From Microlunatus panaciterrae (lineage in GTDB: Bacteria; Actinomycetota; Actinomycetes; Propionibacteriales; Propionibacteriaceae): 64,000 bases of DNA. The notes under the pieces are model-generated. The model was not told the origin of the DNA, did not search any database, and was given only the letters and a program-made list of their open reading frames with translations. Where the stretch lies: the NCBI RefSeq assembly GCF_016907535.1, contig NZ_JAFBCF010000001.1, positions 186,001 through 250,000 of the forward strand, written 5' to 3'. Below are positions 25,132-34,918 of the stretch, piece after piece. The first letter of the stretch is position 1; the number at the start of each line of letters is the position of its first letter. The position numbers and the translations under genes were made by a program.

Positions 25132-25695
25132 TCAGCTGGCGACGCGGCCGAGGTAGTCACCCGTGCGGGTGTCGACCTTGACCTTCTCGCCGTTGACGAT
25201 GAACAGCGGGACCTGGATCTGCTTGCCGGTCTGGAGCGTGGCGGGCTTGGTGCCGCCGGTGCTGCGGTCGCCCTGCAGTCCCGGCTCGGTGTAGGTGACG
25301 TCCAGCTCGACCGACGCTGGCAGGTCGAGGTAGAGCGGGGTGCCCTCGTGGATGGCCACCGTGGCGACCTGCTCCTCCAGCAGGTAGTCCTTGGCGTCAC
25401 CGACGACGGCATCGTCGATCGTCACCTGGTCGTAGTTGGAGGTGTCCATGAAGACGTAGCCGGAGCCGTCGTGGTAGAGGTACTGCATGTCGCGCCGGTC
25501 GACGTTGGCGGTGTCGACCTTGCTGTCGGAGTTGAAGGTCTTGTCGACGATCTTGCCGGAGGTCACGTTCTTGAGCTTGGTGCGGACCACGGCGTTGCCC
25601 TTGCCCGGCTTGTGGTGCTGAAACCAGACCACCGACCACAGCTGGCCGTCCAGGTCGAGGACCATTCCGTTCTTGATGTCATTCGTCGACGCCAC
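25132..25695 (-). CDS. efp: Elongation factor P
   Basis: Relieves ribosome stalling at proline runs. The 187 residues have the three-domain EF-P layout. The tip loop reads [17 protein letters not shown], with Lys at the position modified in some bacteria; I see no modification enzyme gene (epmA or similar) nearby. The GTG start is preceded by AAAGGG. It is upstream of nusB and diverges from the pentapeptide-like gene with a 160-bp gap. Confidence 0.97.
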   Translation of the reverse strand: MASTNDIKNGMVLDLDGQLWSVVWFQHHKPGKGNAVVRTKLKNVTSGKIVDKTFNSDSKVDTANVDRRDMQYLYHDGSGYVFMDTSNYDQVTIDDAVVGDAKDYLLEEQVATVAIHEGTPLYLDLPASVELDVTYTEPGLQGDRSTGGTKPATLQTGKQIQVPLFIVNGEKVKVDTRTGDYLGRVAS

Positions 25696-25843
25696 GCGAT
25701 AACCCTTTCAGAATTCTGAGATGCCCGGCACGGACACAGGAAGTCGTGCCTCGAGGGCAGCGGCCCAGTTTAGCCCGGTCGCCACGTTTTCTCGAAGTCG
25801 GCCCGTTCTCGAAGCGGCCCGGTCCGCGCCGGCGGCACCTGGC

Positions 25844-25849
25844 TAGGCT
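25844..25849 (+). promoter_or_regulatory. Leaderless-type -10 box for the pentapeptide-like gene
   Basis: TAGGCT ends 6 bases before the GTG at 25856, with no Shine-Dalgarno. Confidence 0.55.
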
Positions 25850-25855
25850 CGTCCC

Positions 25856-26518
25856 GTGACCGGGCCCCCTTTGCCACCGGCCGCCCCGAGGCAGGTGCCG
25901 GAGCGGCAGGCCGCCGCGCTGCCGCGCGATGCCATCGCCGACGACGCCGTCCTCAACGAGCTCGACTACAGCCATGCCGAGCTGGAGGGGTCGACGGCCG
26001 AGTTCGCCGAGCTGTTCGGCTGCCGCTTCGCTGACACCGCACTGGCCTCGACGGTCTGGTACCGCGCCTCGGTGGTGGACACCGAGTTGCACAGCTGCGA
26101 CCTGGCCAACGCCGAGTTCACCGAGTCCGGCTGGCAACGGCTGCTGGTCGAGCGGAGCAGGCTGACCGGCCTGCAGCTGGCCGGCTGCACGGTCCAGAAC
26201 GTCCGGTTCGTGGACGACGTCATCGACCTCTCCAACTGGCGGTTCGCCAAGCTGGCCAGGGTCGTGTTCGAACGCTGCTCACTGACCGGCAGCGACTGGA
26301 ACACGGCCCGGCTGGAGAACGTGCTGTTCGACTCCTGCGACCTCACCGACGCGCAGTTCAGCTCGGCGACGACCTCGCGGACGCGGTTCCAGCAGTGCAC
26401 GCTGGACGGCCTGCGCGGCGTCGCCAGCCTGTCCGGCTCCGTCATCGACCCGGTGAACGTTGTCGACCTGAGCCTTCAGCTCGCTGCCGCGCTCGGCATC
26501 ACCATCGCCACCGACTGA
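25856..26518 (+). CDS. Pentapeptide-repeat-like protein
   Basis: A 220-residue soluble protein with no signal peptide or membrane segment. From about residue 40 to 190 it shows degenerate five-residue units of the A(D/N)LxX type (for example LHSCDLANAEFTESGW, SRLTGLQLAGCTVQNVRFVDDV, FERCSLTGSDWNTARLENVLFDSCDLTDAQF), predicting a right-handed beta-helix. Such proteins include DNA-mimicking gyrase protectors (Qnr/MfpA type), but many have no known role, so function is open. It stands alone on the plus strand between efp and aroB, where many actinobacteria carry other genes, and is followed by a strong terminator. Confidence 0.75.
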   Translation: MTGPPLPPAAPRQVPERQAAALPRDAIADDAVLNELDYSHAELEGSTAEFAELFGCRFADTALASTVWYRASVVDTELHSCDLANAEFTESGWQRLLVERSRLTGLQLAGCTVQNVRFVDDVIDLSNWRFAKLARVVFERCSLTGSDWNTARLENVLFDSCDLTDAQFSSATTSRTRFQQCTLDGLRGVASLSGSVIDPVNVVDLSLQLAAALGITIATD

Positions 26519-26520
26519 GT

Positions 26521-26558
26521 GGGTGGGATCCCTACTGACCTCGGTAGGGATCCCACCC
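26521..26558. terminator. Strong bidirectional hairpin terminator
   Basis: A perfect 15-bp stem (26521-26535 with 26544-26558, core GGTGGGATCCCTAC) closes an 8-base loop, TGACCTCG. It lies 3 bp after the stop of the pentapeptide-like gene and 10 bp before the aroB stop. It probably ends both convergent transcripts. Confidence 0.85.
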
Positions 26559-26568
26559 GGAAGCGGTC

Positions 26569-27663
26569 TCAGGCGGCCACCTCGGCGTAGGCGGCCCGCA
26601 GCAGGCTCTCCTCGGGTCCCTCCAGGATGGCGGCCTTTGCCAGGCCATCCAGGATGACGAAGCGCAACGTCGAGCCGCGGGTCTTCTTGTCCAGGGCCAT
26701 CGTCGCCCGGAGGTCGTCATAGGCGGCGGCCGGATAGCTGACCGGCAGACCGAGGCTGGCCAGGGTGTTGCGATGCCGGGCCGCCGTCTGGGCGTCGAGG
26801 TGTCCGGCGAGCCGGGACAGCTCCGCGGCGAACACCTGCCCAACGCTGATGGCCTGGCCGTGCCGCCAGCGGTACTTCTCGCGGCGCTCGATCGCATGGC
26901 CGAGAGTGTGGCCGTAGTTGAGTAGCTCCCGGCCGACGGCGGACCCGCTGGACGTCCGTTCGCGTAGGTCCGTCGACACCACCGACGCCTTGACCTGGAT
27001 GGACCGTTCCACCACCTCCCGCAGCCCGGCCGCACCGGGATCGAGAATGCCCACCGGGTCGGCCTCGACCAGGTCCAGGATCACCGGGTCCGCGATGAAC
27101 CCGCACTTGACCACCTCGGCCATCCCCGAGACCAGCTCGGTCCGGCCCAACGTCTGCAGGAGGTCGAGGTCGCACAGTACGGCGGCAGGCTCGTAGAACG
27201 ACCCGACCAGGTTCTTCCCCTCGGCGGTGTTGATCCCCGTTTTGCCGCCGACGGCAGCGTCGACCATGCCGAGCACCGTCGTCGGGACGGTGACGAGGCG
27301 GACGCCTCGCAACCAGGTGGCAGCCACGAAGCCGGCCAGGTCGGTGGTCGCGCCGCCACCCAGCCCGACCACCGCATCCGACCGGGTGAAGCCGGCCCGT
27401 CCGAGCGCCGACCAGCAACGCACCAGGACGTCGGCGGTCTTGGCGTCCTCCGCATCCGGCACCTCGACCAGCATCGGCTCGATCCCGGTGTCCGCGAGCT
27501 GTTCTTGAACCCGCTGCGCGAGCGTGCCCAACGTCGGCGGATGCAGCACCGCTGCCCGCTGCACCCGATCCCCCAGCACCTGCCGCAGCCGGGCCAGCAC
27601 TCCGGGACCGACCAGGACCTCGTACGGCGACTCAGCCGAGACCTTGATCGAGGTCTCAGCCAT
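26569..27663 (-). CDS. aroB: 3-dehydroquinate synthase
   Basis: Second step of the shikimate pathway: turns DAHP into 3-dehydroquinate using NAD and a metal. The 364 residues include [21 protein letters not shown] (NAD binding), [31 protein letters not shown], and the metal ligands around [11 protein letters not shown] and [13 protein letters not shown] chose ATG at 27663 (MAETSIKV), which overlaps the aroK end by 8 bases; the frame remains open to 27699, but that extension overlaps aroK further. It is the last gene of aroE-aroC-aroK-aroB. Confidence 0.96.
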   Translation of the reverse strand: MAETSIKVSAESPYEVLVGPGVLARLRQVLGDRVQRAAVLHPPTLGTLAQRVQEQLADTGIEPMLVEVPDAEDAKTADVLVRCWSALGRAGFTRSDAVVGLGGGATTDLAGFVAATWLRGVRLVTVPTTVLGMVDAAVGGKTGINTAEGKNLVGSFYEPAAVLCDLDLLQTLGRTELVSGMAEVVKCGFIADPVILDLVEADPVGILDPGAAGLREVVERSIQVKASVVSTDLRERTSSGSAVGRELLNYGHTLGHAIERREKYRWRHGQAISVGQVFAAELSRLAGHLDAQTAARHRNTLASLGLPVSYPAAAYDDLRATMALDKKTRGSTLRFVILDGLAKAAILEGPEESLLRAAYAEVAA

Positions 27664-28180
27664 CCGCAGGCTCTCGTCGGTCGACGTCCAGTCCGTCAAC
27701 GATGATCCGGACCACCTCTTCGGGCGAACGGTCGTCGGTCGGCACGGACTGGGAGGCGACCTCCGCGTACAGCGGCGTGCGCTCGGCCAGCAGCTTGATC
27801 AGCCGCCCACGGACGTTGCCGAGCAGCAGCGGCCGGGCCTCGGTCATCCCGACGCGCTTCGCGGCCTGGGCCGGGCCCACCTGCAGCCACACCACCTCGC
27901 GACCCTTCAGCGCCGCCCGGATCTCCGGCGAGATGACCGCACCGCCACCGAGCGACAGCACCCCGTCCTCGGCCAGCAAGCGCAGCGTCGTCGCCTCCTC
28001 CAGCGCTCGGAACACCGGCTCACCGTCATCGGCGAAGATCTCCGCGACCGGCTTGCCAACCTCCGCCTCGATGACGGCGTCCACATCACGAAACGTCAGC
28101 CCGAGCCGGGCAGCGAGCAGGGCGCCGACGGTGGACTTGCCGGAGCCAGGGGCGCCAACGATGACGACAGGCCCGCTCAC
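27656..28180 (-). CDS. aroK: Shikimate kinase
   Basis: Phosphorylates shikimate at the 3-OH. The 174 residues start with [19 protein letters not shown] (Walker A), then the shikimate-binding DVDAVIE and the [14 protein letters not shown] glycine loop. The lid segment is [30 protein letters not shown]. The GTG start overlaps the aroC stop (GTGA) and the end overlaps aroB, so the three are tightly coupled. Confidence 0.96.
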   Translation of the reverse strand: MSGPVVIVGAPGSGKSTVGALLAARLGLTFRDVDAVIEAEVGKPVAEIFADDGEPVFRALEEATTLRLLAEDGVLSLGGGAVISPEIRAALKGREVVWLQVGPAQAAKRVGMTEARPLLLGNVRGRLIKLLAERTPLYAEVASQSVPTDDRSPEEVVRIIVDGLDVDRREPADG

Positions 28181-29376
28181 GACTGGTGCACCTGAAGTCC
28201 GCGCGCGGCCACATCGGCCAGGTACGCCTGGCAGTTGCGTCTGCTCTCGGCCACGGAGTCACCACCGAACTTCTCCAGGCAGACGTTGGCCAACACCAGC
28301 GCCACCATCGCCTCGGCTACCACTCCGGCGGCCGGCACAGCGCACACGTCGGAGCGCTGGTGGTGCGCCACCGCCGCCTCCCCGGTGGCGGTGTCCACGG
28401 TCCGCAGCGCCCGCGGCACGGTGGCGATCGGCTTCATCGCGGCCCGCACCCGCAGCACCTCGCCGGTGCTCATTCCGCCCTCGGTGCCGCCCGACCGGTG
28501 TGAGGCGCGGGCGATGCCGCCGTCGCCGAGCACGATCTCGTCATGAGCGGCGCTGCCACGCGACCGGGCCAGCTCGAAGCCGTCGCCGACCTCGACACCC
28601 TTGATCGCCTGGATCCCCATCAACGCCCCCGCGAGCTGCGCGTCCAGCCGGCGGTCCGCGTGCACGTGCGACCCGAGACCAGGCGGCAGGCCCCAGGCCA
28701 CCACCTCGACCACCCCGCCCAGGGTGTCGCCGTCCTTCTGGGCCGACTCGACCTCGGCCACCATCGCCGCACTCGCGTCGGCGTCGAAGCAGCGGACCGG
28801 GTCGGCATCGATCATCGCCAGGTCAGCCTGCCTGGGAATCACCCCGTACGGCGCCCTGGCCCGGCCCAGCTCGACCACATGGCTCAGTACGGTGATTCCG
28901 AAGGCCTGCTCGAGGAAGTGCATCGCCACCCGACCGAGCGCGACCCGGGCGGCGGTCTCGCGGGCCGACGCGCGCTCCAGGATGGGCCGGGCCTCGTCGA
29001 AGGCGTACTTCTGCATGCCCGCCAGGTCGGCGTGGCCGGGGCGTGGGCGGGTCAGGGCGGCGTTGCGGGCCTGGCCGGCGAGCACGTCCGGGTCGACCGG
29101 ATCGGCCGCCATCACCGTCTCCCACTTGGGCCACTCCGTGTTGGCCACCTGGATCGCCACCGGACCGCCCTGGCTCTCGCCGTGCCGGACGCCGCCCAGG
29201 ATGGTCACCGCGTCCGCCTCGAACTTCATCCGGGCGCCGCGGCCGAACCCGAGCCGCCGACGCGCCAATGCGTCGGCGATGTCCCCGGTGGTCACCCGGA
29301 CGTGGGCCGGCAGCCCTTCCAGGGTGGCAACCAGTGCCGGGCCGTGTGATTCTCCCGCAGTAAGCCAACGCAGCAT
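28177..29376 (-). CDS. aroC: Chorismate synthase
   Basis: Last step of the shikimate pathway, using reduced FMN. The 399 residues show [25 protein letters not shown] at the N-terminus, [15 protein letters not shown], and the conserved [25 protein letters not shown] segment. The start follows the aroE stop by 13 bases and the stop overlaps aroK by 4. Nothing unusual. Confidence 0.97.
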   Translation of the reverse strand: MLRWLTAGESHGPALVATLEGLPAHVRVTTGDIADALARRRLGFGRGARMKFEADAVTILGGVRHGESQGGPVAIQVANTEWPKWETVMAADPVDPDVLAGQARNAALTRPRPGHADLAGMQKYAFDEARPILERASARETAARVALGRVAMHFLEQAFGITVLSHVVELGRARAPYGVIPRQADLAMIDADPVRCFDADASAAMVAEVESAQKDGDTLGGVVEVVAWGLPPGLGSHVHADRRLDAQLAGALMGIQAIKGVEVGDGFELARSRGSAAHDEIVLGDGGIARASHRSGGTEGGMSTGEVLRVRAAMKPIATVPRALRTVDTATGEAAVAHHQRSDVCAVPAAGVVAEAMVALVLANVCLEKFGGDSVAESRRNCQAYLADVAARGLQVHQS

Positions 29377-29389
29377 GGGCGCAAGTCTT

Positions 29390-30214
29390 TCACGCGCCGG
29401 CCCGGCGGCTCAGTTCCGCCCGTCCTGCAGACATCAGGACTGCCGGGTCAATATCGCGACCGGTCATCAGCCTGACCTGGAGCACCGCCTGCCCGACCAG
29501 CAGGTCGAGCCCGTTGAGCACCGCGACGCCGAGGTGCTCGGCCGCCGAGGCGAGCGCGGTCGGCCACGGGTCATAGACCACGTCGAAGATGATCGGGGCC
29601 GCCGCCACCGCGTCGGCCGCCACCGCGTCGGCCGCACCGGCGGTGACGGTCGAGACCAGCAGGTCGGCTGCCGGCAGGGGCGATCCCCATGGCTGGACGT
29701 CCAGCCGCAGCCCCAACGCCAGCGCCAGCGGTCGGAGCGCCTCGGCCCGGCTCGGGGTCCGGGCGACGACGATCACCCGTCCAGCGCCCAACTCTGCCGC
29801 CGACGCCAGCGTCGACCGGGCGGTGGCACCGGTGCCCAGCACCACGACCGTCGCCAGGTCACCGCGTCCTGCTCCGAGCCCACCGCGGACAGCCGAGACC
29901 AGCCCGCCGACGTCGGTGTTGAAGACCCGCCGCCCGTCATCGTCGAAGATCAGGGTGTTGGCGGCCCCAACCAGCCCGGCGACCGGGTCGACCTCGCCGA
30001 GGCCGAGCGCCACCACCTTCAGCGGCATCGTCAGGCTGAGGCCACGCCAGCTGGCGTCCCGTCCCCGGACGAAGTCGGGCAGGCCGACCTCGTCCATCTC
30101 GTGGCGCTCATACGACCAGTCGGACAGACCCAGCTCTTCGTAGGCAGCCAGGTGCAGCGCCGGGGACAGTGAGTGCTCGATCGGCGAACCGAGCACGGCG
30201 CACTTCGTCCTCAC
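29390..30214 (-). CDS. aroE: Shikimate dehydrogenase
   Basis: Reduces 3-dehydroshikimate to shikimate with NADPH. The 274 residues contain the substrate-binding [13 protein letters not shown] and [18 protein letters not shown], and a nucleotide-binding loop in [16 protein letters not shown] short tandem duplication of about 15 bp near 29601-29630 encodes [12 protein letters not shown], a small alanine-rich insertion. The gap to mltG is 7 bases, so they share a transcript. Confidence 0.94.
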   Translation of the reverse strand: MRTKCAVLGSPIEHSLSPALHLAAYEELGLSDWSYERHEMDEVGLPDFVRGRDASWRGLSLTMPLKVVALGLGEVDPVAGLVGAANTLIFDDDGRRVFNTDVGGLVSAVRGGLGAGRGDLATVVVLGTGATARSTLASAAELGAGRVIVVARTPSRAEALRPLALALGLRLDVQPWGSPLPAADLLVSTVTAGAADAVAADAVAAAPIIFDVVYDPWPTALASAAEHLGVAVLNGLDLLVGQAVLQVRLMTGRDIDPAVLMSAGRAELSRRAGA

Positions 30215-30221
30215 CGCGGCC

Positions 30222-31340
30222 TCAGCAGCGTCCCTGATGAGCCTGACACCACCTGCGGAAGTCGGCGACGTTCTTGTCGTGCACGGCCTTGTCGTTGGTG
30301 AACCTGGTCTCCCCGGTGTCCAGGTTGACCGTGACGAAGTACAGCCAGTTGCCGGGGGTCGGGTTGATGGCGGCTTGCAGCGACGCCCGACCTGGGGCGG
30401 AGATCGGGCCCGGCGGCAGACCCTTGTGGACGTAGGTGTTGTAGGGCGAGCGGCTCCTGCGGTCCGCGTCGGTGGTGGTGACCTTCTCGCCCTTGTGGAC
30501 GGCGTAGTGCACCGTCGAGTCCATCTGCAGCCGCATCTTCTTGTGCAGCCGGTTGTAGATCACCCGGGCCACCTTCGGCCGGTTCGCGGGCACGTTGACC
30601 TCGCGTTCGATGATGCTGGCCACGATCAGCACCTCGTACGGGCTGTAGCCGAGCTCCCTGGCCCCTCCCTCCAGGTCGATGTCCTTCGCGACCCGGTTGT
30701 ACTGGCCCACCATCTGCTTCAGCACGGTGGTCGCCGAGGCGTTTCCGGTCAGCTCGTAGGTCTCCGGGAACAGCAGGCCCTCCGGGTTGTTCCCGGCGTA
30801 CTTGGGCAGCCCCAGCGCCTGCGGCTTCTTCAACGCAGCCTGGTAGTCGGCCTTCTTGATCTTGGTGCTCTTCACCAGCGAGTCGATCTGGTCACTGAGC
30901 CGGAGCCCCTCGGTCACCGTGAACTGGCTGCGCACCTGCGACTCCGACGGGTTCAGCAGCCTCCGCAGCGCCTCGACGGCCGGCAGCTGGGTCTTCAGGG
31001 CGTAGGTGCCGGCCTGCAGGCTGCTGGAGCGCTGCTCGTTCTGGACCGCCCGGTCCCAGGCCTTGACCGACTTGATCACGTCCTTCTCCAGCAGGATGTC
31101 GCCGACGTCGTCCAGCGACGAGCCCTTCGGGATGGTGACCGTGACCGGGTCCTTGCCGGCGCCGACGTAGTCGGGGACCTCGCCCAGCGAGGTGAGGAAG
31201 GAGGAGGCGCGGTCGTAGACGAAGTAGCCCCCGCCGACGAGCACCGCCAACGCGATCAGCACCGCAAGGCAACCCTTGCTGCGGTGCCCGAACTCCTTGG
31301 CAGGGCTCGGCTTGGTCTCCGGCTCGAGGATCGATGACAC
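30222..31340 (-). CDS. mltG: Endolytic murein transglycosylase MltG
   Basis: Cleaves nascent peptidoglycan at the membrane and is thought to end glycan strands. The 372 residues have a short cytosolic N-terminus, one membrane helix (about 29-50, GCLAVLIALAVLVGGGYFVY) and the YceG fold with the catalytic glutamate in LIVASIIEREVNVP. Substrate-groove segments include QMDSTVHYA and YNTYVHKGLPPGPISAPG. I chose the GTG at 31340, which overlaps the ruvX stop (TAGTG); longer frames upstream lie within ruvX. Confidence 0.93.
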   Translation of the reverse strand: MSSILEPETKPSPAKEFGHRSKGCLAVLIALAVLVGGGYFVYDRASSFLTSLGEVPDYVGAGKDPVTVTIPKGSSLDDVGDILLEKDVIKSVKAWDRAVQNEQRSSSLQAGTYALKTQLPAVEALRRLLNPSESQVRSQFTVTEGLRLSDQIDSLVKSTKIKKADYQAALKKPQALGLPKYAGNNPEGLLFPETYELTGNASATTVLKQMVGQYNRVAKDIDLEGGARELGYSPYEVLIVASIIEREVNVPANRPKVARVIYNRLHKKMRLQMDSTVHYAVHKGEKVTTTDADRRSRSPYNTYVHKGLPPGPISAPGRASLQAAINPTPGNWLYFVTVNLDTGETRFTNDKAVHDKNVADFRRWCQAHQGRC

Positions 31341-31867
31341 TAGTGAGTCTCTTCCTGTTGTCCTGCCGCAGGCGGACGTGGGGGGAATTCTGCGGCCGAT
31401 AGTAACTCGCCGGGTGGCGTGTTCCGCGCCCGTTCGATCTCCAGCGCGTGCTCCAAGATAGCGACCGCGGCCGCCTGGTCGATGATCTGGCGCTGCTCCC
31501 GGGCGCGTCTCCCGCTCTGGCTCAGCCGTTGCGCCGCGGTGACCGTGGTCAGCCGCTCGTCCACCAGCCGCACCGGTGGCGGGTCGGCCGTCGAGGCCAG
31601 CGCCGCCACCAGCTCGGCCGCATGGGCCCGGGTGCGGACCGCGGCCGGGCCCTCGCCGCCCGACAGCGAACGGGGCAACCCGACGACGATCTCGATCGGT
31701 TCGTACTCGCTCACCAGGCCGAGCAGGAGGCTCAGCGCCCGCTCGCCGGCGGCCACATTGCGCACCGGGTAGGCCAGGGTGCCGGAGGCGTCGCAGGCTG
31801 CCACGCCGATCCGCGCCTCCCCCCAGTCCAGCGCCAACCGCACACCGGTACGGAAGGTGGTGCTCAT
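31340..31867 (-). CDS. ruvX: RuvX/YqgF-family pre-16S rRNA nuclease
   Basis: RNase H-like fold; the family processes the 16S rRNA 5' end and was earlier annotated as a Holliday junction resolvase. The 175 residues show LALDWGEARIGVAACD with the first catalytic Asp, IVVGLPRSLSGGEGPAA, LVDERLTTVTAA, and the last Asp in QIIDQAAAVAILE. It lies 49 bp after alaS and overlaps mltG, the usual alaS-ruvX-mltG order. Confidence 0.93.
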   Translation of the reverse strand: MSTTFRTGVRLALDWGEARIGVAACDASGTLAYPVRNVAAGERALSLLLGLVSEYEPIEIVVGLPRSLSGGEGPAAVRTRAHAAELVAALASTADPPPVRLVDERLTTVTAAQRLSQSGRRAREQRQIIDQAAAVAILEHALEIERARNTPPGELLSAAEFPPRPPAAGQQEETH

Positions 31868-31916
31868 CCCCTGCGGCAGCCCGCCCCGCCACCGAGATTC
31901 ACCACTGCACCGGAGG

Positions 31917-34583
31917 TCATGACTGCACCCGATGCCCGATGGCGTACTCGACCGCCTTCAGCGCGGCCGGGATCTGGCCCGCGTCATTGCCGCCGCCCTG
32001 GGCGAGGTCGTCGTTGCCGCCGCCCCGACCGCCCAAGGTCTCACTGGCGATCCTGACCAGCTCGCCCGCGTTCAGGCCCCGGTAACGGGCACCTTCGGTG
32101 GTGGCGACGACCACACTGGGCTTCTCCTGGGTCCCGCCGATCACACAGATGACCGACGGCTGCTGGGCGACCCGGCTGCGGATCTCGAGCGCCAGCGTGC
32201 GCAGGTCGCCTCCGCCGACCCCCTCGGCGTGGTGGCCGATGTAGCCGACCCCCCACATGTCGTGGGTCTTCGCGACGATCGAGTCCACCTCGGCCAGCAC
32301 GCTCTTGCTGCGCAGCGCCGCGATCTCCCGCTCCGCATTCTTGAGCTGAGCCACCATCTTGGTGACCCGGTCCATCAGCTGGTCCGGTTGTACCTTCAGC
32401 GCGTCGGTCAGACCGAGCACCAGGGAACGTTCCCTGGCCAGGAACCGGAACGCCTCGATGCCGACGAACGCCTCCACCCGACGTACCCCGGAGCCGACCG
32501 AGGACTCCCCCAGCAGGCTGACCAGCCCGATCTGGGAGGAGTGCTGGACGTGGGTGCCACCACACAGCTCGCGGGACCAGAGGCCGCCCATCTCGACAAC
32601 CCTGACCTCCTCGTCATAGGTCTCACCGAACAGCGCCAGTGCGCCGATCTCCCTGGCCCGGGCCAGCGGCATATAGGTGGCGGACACGTTCAGGTCCTTG
32701 CGGATGCCCTGGTTGGCCGCCTCCTCGACCGCGGCCCGCAGGTCCTGACTGAGGCCACTCGGCCAGGCGAAGTCCAGCCGCAGATAGCCGGGCTTGTTGT
32801 ACGAGCCGCTCTGCAGCGCGGTCGGACCGAGCACCTGGCGCAGCGCAGCGTGCATCACGTGGGTGCCCGAGTGTGCCTGGCACGCTCCGAGCCGCCACTC
32901 GGCGTCGACCGACGCGAGCACGTCCTGACCGGTCCGCAGCTCACCCTCGAGGACCCGGACGCGGTGCACGATGAGGCCCTTCACCGGACGCTGGACGTCG
33001 ACCACCTCGAGCCGCACACCGTCTGCGGTGATGACGCCGGCGTCGGAGTCCTGGCCGCCGGACTCCGCATAGAACGGGGTCTGCTCCAGCACCACCTCGA
33101 CGGTGCTGCCCTCCCCGGCCGTCTGGGCCAGCTGACCGTCGACGACGATGCCGCGCACCTTCGAGTCGGTGACCAGCTCGGAGTAGCCGGTGAACGGGGT
33201 GGTGCCGCGGTCACGCAGCTGCCGGTAGGCCTCGCTGCCCTGGCTGCCGGCCTTCTTCGACTTGGCGTCCGCCTTCGCCCGGTCCTTCTGCTCCTGCATC
33301 AGCCGGCGGAAGCCGCCCTCGTCCACGGCCAGCCCCTGCTCAGAGGCCATCTCCAGGGTCAGGTCGATCGGGAAACCGTAGGTGTCATGCAGCTGGAAGG
33401 CGCGCTCACCGGTCAGCGTCGACAGCTGGTGGCTCTTGGCGTCCCGGACCGCCAGGTCGAAGATCTGGGTGCCTGCGGTCAGGGTGCGCCGGAACGCGTC
33501 CTCCTCCGCGTACGCGATCTGGCTGATTCGGTCGAAGTCCTTCTCGACCTCCGGGTAGGACGCCTTCATCGCCGCGCTGCTCAGCGGCAGCAACTCGTTC
33601 AGCACCGGCTCGCGTACGCCGAGCAGCCGCATCGAACGCACGGTTCGACGCAGCAACCGGCGCAGCACGTAGCCGCGGGCCTCGTTGCCGGGGGTCACGC
33701 CGTCGCCGATCAGCATCAACGCAGACCGGATGTGGTCACCGACCACCCGCAGCCGGACGTCGTCCGCCCGCTTGGCACCGTAGCCCGTGCCGGCCAGCTC
33801 CGCCGCGCGGGCGATCACCGGGAACACCTCGTCGATCTCGTAGAGGTTGTCGACGCCCTGCAGCAGGTAGGCCACCCGCTCCAGCCCCATGCCGGTGTCG
33901 ATGTTCTTGCGGGGCAGGTCGCCGACGGTGTCGAAGTCGTCCTTGGCCCTAACCTCGGAGAGCTCCTCCTGCATGAACACCAGGTTCCAGATCTCCAGGA
34001 ACCGGTCCTCGTCGACCACCGGACCACCGTCCGGGCCGTACTCCGGGCCACGGTCGATGTAGATCTCACTGCAGGGGCCGCCGGGGCCGGGGATGCCCAT
34101 GTGCCAGTAGTTGTCCCGCAGCCCGCGGCGCTGGATGCGCTCCTGCGGTAGGCCGGCGACCTCGGCCCACAGCCGAGCCGCCTCATCGTCGGAGTGCAGC
34201 ACCGTGACCCAGACCGTGTCCGGGTCGAAGCCGAGGCAGCCGGACTCGGTTGACCCGGTGACCAGCTCCCAGGCGTAGCTGATCGCCTGCTCCTTGAAGT
34301 AGTCACCGAAGGAGAAGTTGCCGTTCATCTGGAAGAAGGTCCCGTGCCGGGTGGTCTTGCCGACCTCCTCGATGTCGAGGGTGCGGACACACTTCTGCAC
34401 GCTGGTGGCGCGGTTGAACGGCGGCGCCTCGGCGCCGGTGAAGTAGGGCTTGAACGGGACCATGCCGGCGTTGACGAAGAGCAGCGTCGGGTCGTTGTAG
34501 AGCAGCGGTGCTGACGGCACCACCTCGTGGCCTCGCTGGGCGAAGTAGTCGAGGAAGCGGCGCCGGATTTCGGCGGTGTTCAT
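31917..34583 (-). CDS. alaS: Alanyl-tRNA synthetase
   Basis: Charges tRNA-Ala and edits Ser/Gly errors. The 888 residues contain the class II catalytic core (RFLDYFAQRGHEVVPSAPL, RHGTFFQMNGNFSFGDYFK), the editing domain with HSGTHVMHAALRQVLG and the CGGTHVQ zinc motif (ELCGGTHVQHSSQIG), and the C-terminal DHHA1-like domain with GGRGGGNDDLAQGGG. AAGGAACC precedes the ATG. No T-box-like leader is seen. Confidence 0.97.
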   Translation of the reverse strand: MNTAEIRRRFLDYFAQRGHEVVPSAPLLYNDPTLLFVNAGMVPFKPYFTGAEAPPFNRATSVQKCVRTLDIEEVGKTTRHGTFFQMNGNFSFGDYFKEQAISYAWELVTGSTESGCLGFDPDTVWVTVLHSDDEAARLWAEVAGLPQERIQRRGLRDNYWHMGIPGPGGPCSEIYIDRGPEYGPDGGPVVDEDRFLEIWNLVFMQEELSEVRAKDDFDTVGDLPRKNIDTGMGLERVAYLLQGVDNLYEIDEVFPVIARAAELAGTGYGAKRADDVRLRVVGDHIRSALMLIGDGVTPGNEARGYVLRRLLRRTVRSMRLLGVREPVLNELLPLSSAAMKASYPEVEKDFDRISQIAYAEEDAFRRTLTAGTQIFDLAVRDAKSHQLSTLTGERAFQLHDTYGFPIDLTLEMASEQGLAVDEGGFRRLMQEQKDRAKADAKSKKAGSQGSEAYRQLRDRGTTPFTGYSELVTDSKVRGIVVDGQLAQTAGEGSTVEVVLEQTPFYAESGGQDSDAGVITADGVRLEVVDVQRPVKGLIVHRVRVLEGELRTGQDVLASVDAEWRLGACQAHSGTHVMHAALRQVLGPTALQSGSYNKPGYLRLDFAWPSGLSQDLRAAVEEAANQGIRKDLNVSATYMPLARAREIGALALFGETYDEEVRVVEMGGLWSRELCGGTHVQHSSQIGLVSLLGESSVGSGVRRVEAFVGIEAFRFLARERSLVLGLTDALKVQPDQLMDRVTKMVAQLKNAEREIAALRSKSVLAEVDSIVAKTHDMWGVGYIGHHAEGVGGGDLRTLALEIRSRVAQQPSVICVIGGTQEKPSVVVATTEGARYRGLNAGELVRIASETLGGRGGGNDDLAQGGGNDAGQIPAALKAVEYAIGHRVQS

Positions 34584-34610
34584 GAGGGTTCCTTAGTGGT
34601 GCGATTCGCG

Positions 34611-34647
34611 CCCTGAGCCCGGCGGCGTGCCCTGAGACTTCCGAGGG
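34611..34647. repeat. Two degenerate CCCTGAG repeats before alaS
   Basis: CCCTGAGCCC (34611-34620) and CCCTGAGACTTCCGAGGG (34630-34647) are decayed members of the family seen near metK and rarA/aspS. They lie in the 98-bp gap between the DUF6167-like gene and alaS. Confidence 0.5.
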
Positions 34648-34681
34648 TCCTGCCGCGGTTGCTCACAGCACGCGGGTGTGG

Positions 34682-34918
34682 TCAGTTGTCGTTCTCGGGA
34701 AGGCCGACCGCGTCACGGAGCTCCGCTTCGCGCTCGACCATGGCGGCTCGCACTGTGGCATTGAACTCGCGGATCGACTCCCTGACCCCCGACGCCGACT
34801 CCGCGACCCGGTGGCCGAGGGCCTCCGGGCTCGCCTGCTGCAGGTACTGCCGGAGTTTGACCAATCCGTAGATGCCGACACCGGCACCGACGGTGAACCA
34901 GAAGAGGCGACGCATCAC
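34682..34918 (-). CDS. Small membrane protein (DUF6167-like)
   Basis: A 78-residue protein with one N-terminal hydrophobic helix (about residues 4-21, RLFWFTVGAGVGIYGLVKL), then a charged helical tail with SPEALGHRVAESASGVRESIREF. Small proteins like this are found between DUF948 genes and alaS in many actinobacteria; the DUF6167 name is from memory. The start overlaps the DUF948 stop by 4 bases. Function unknown; it may partner the DUF948 protein at the membrane. Confidence 0.7.
   Translation of the reverse strand: MMRRLFWFTVGAGVGIYGLVKLRQYLQQASPEALGHRVAESASGVRESIREFNATVRAAMVEREAELRDAVGLPENDN

Noticed and set aside
31932-34151. Plus-strand open frame of about 740 codons
   Set aside because: Antisense to alaS; the same composition artefact.
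34584-34681. T-box leader for alaS
   Set aside because: The alaS leader shows only a Shine-Dalgarno and decayed repeats; no T-box sequence or specifier-loop fold.
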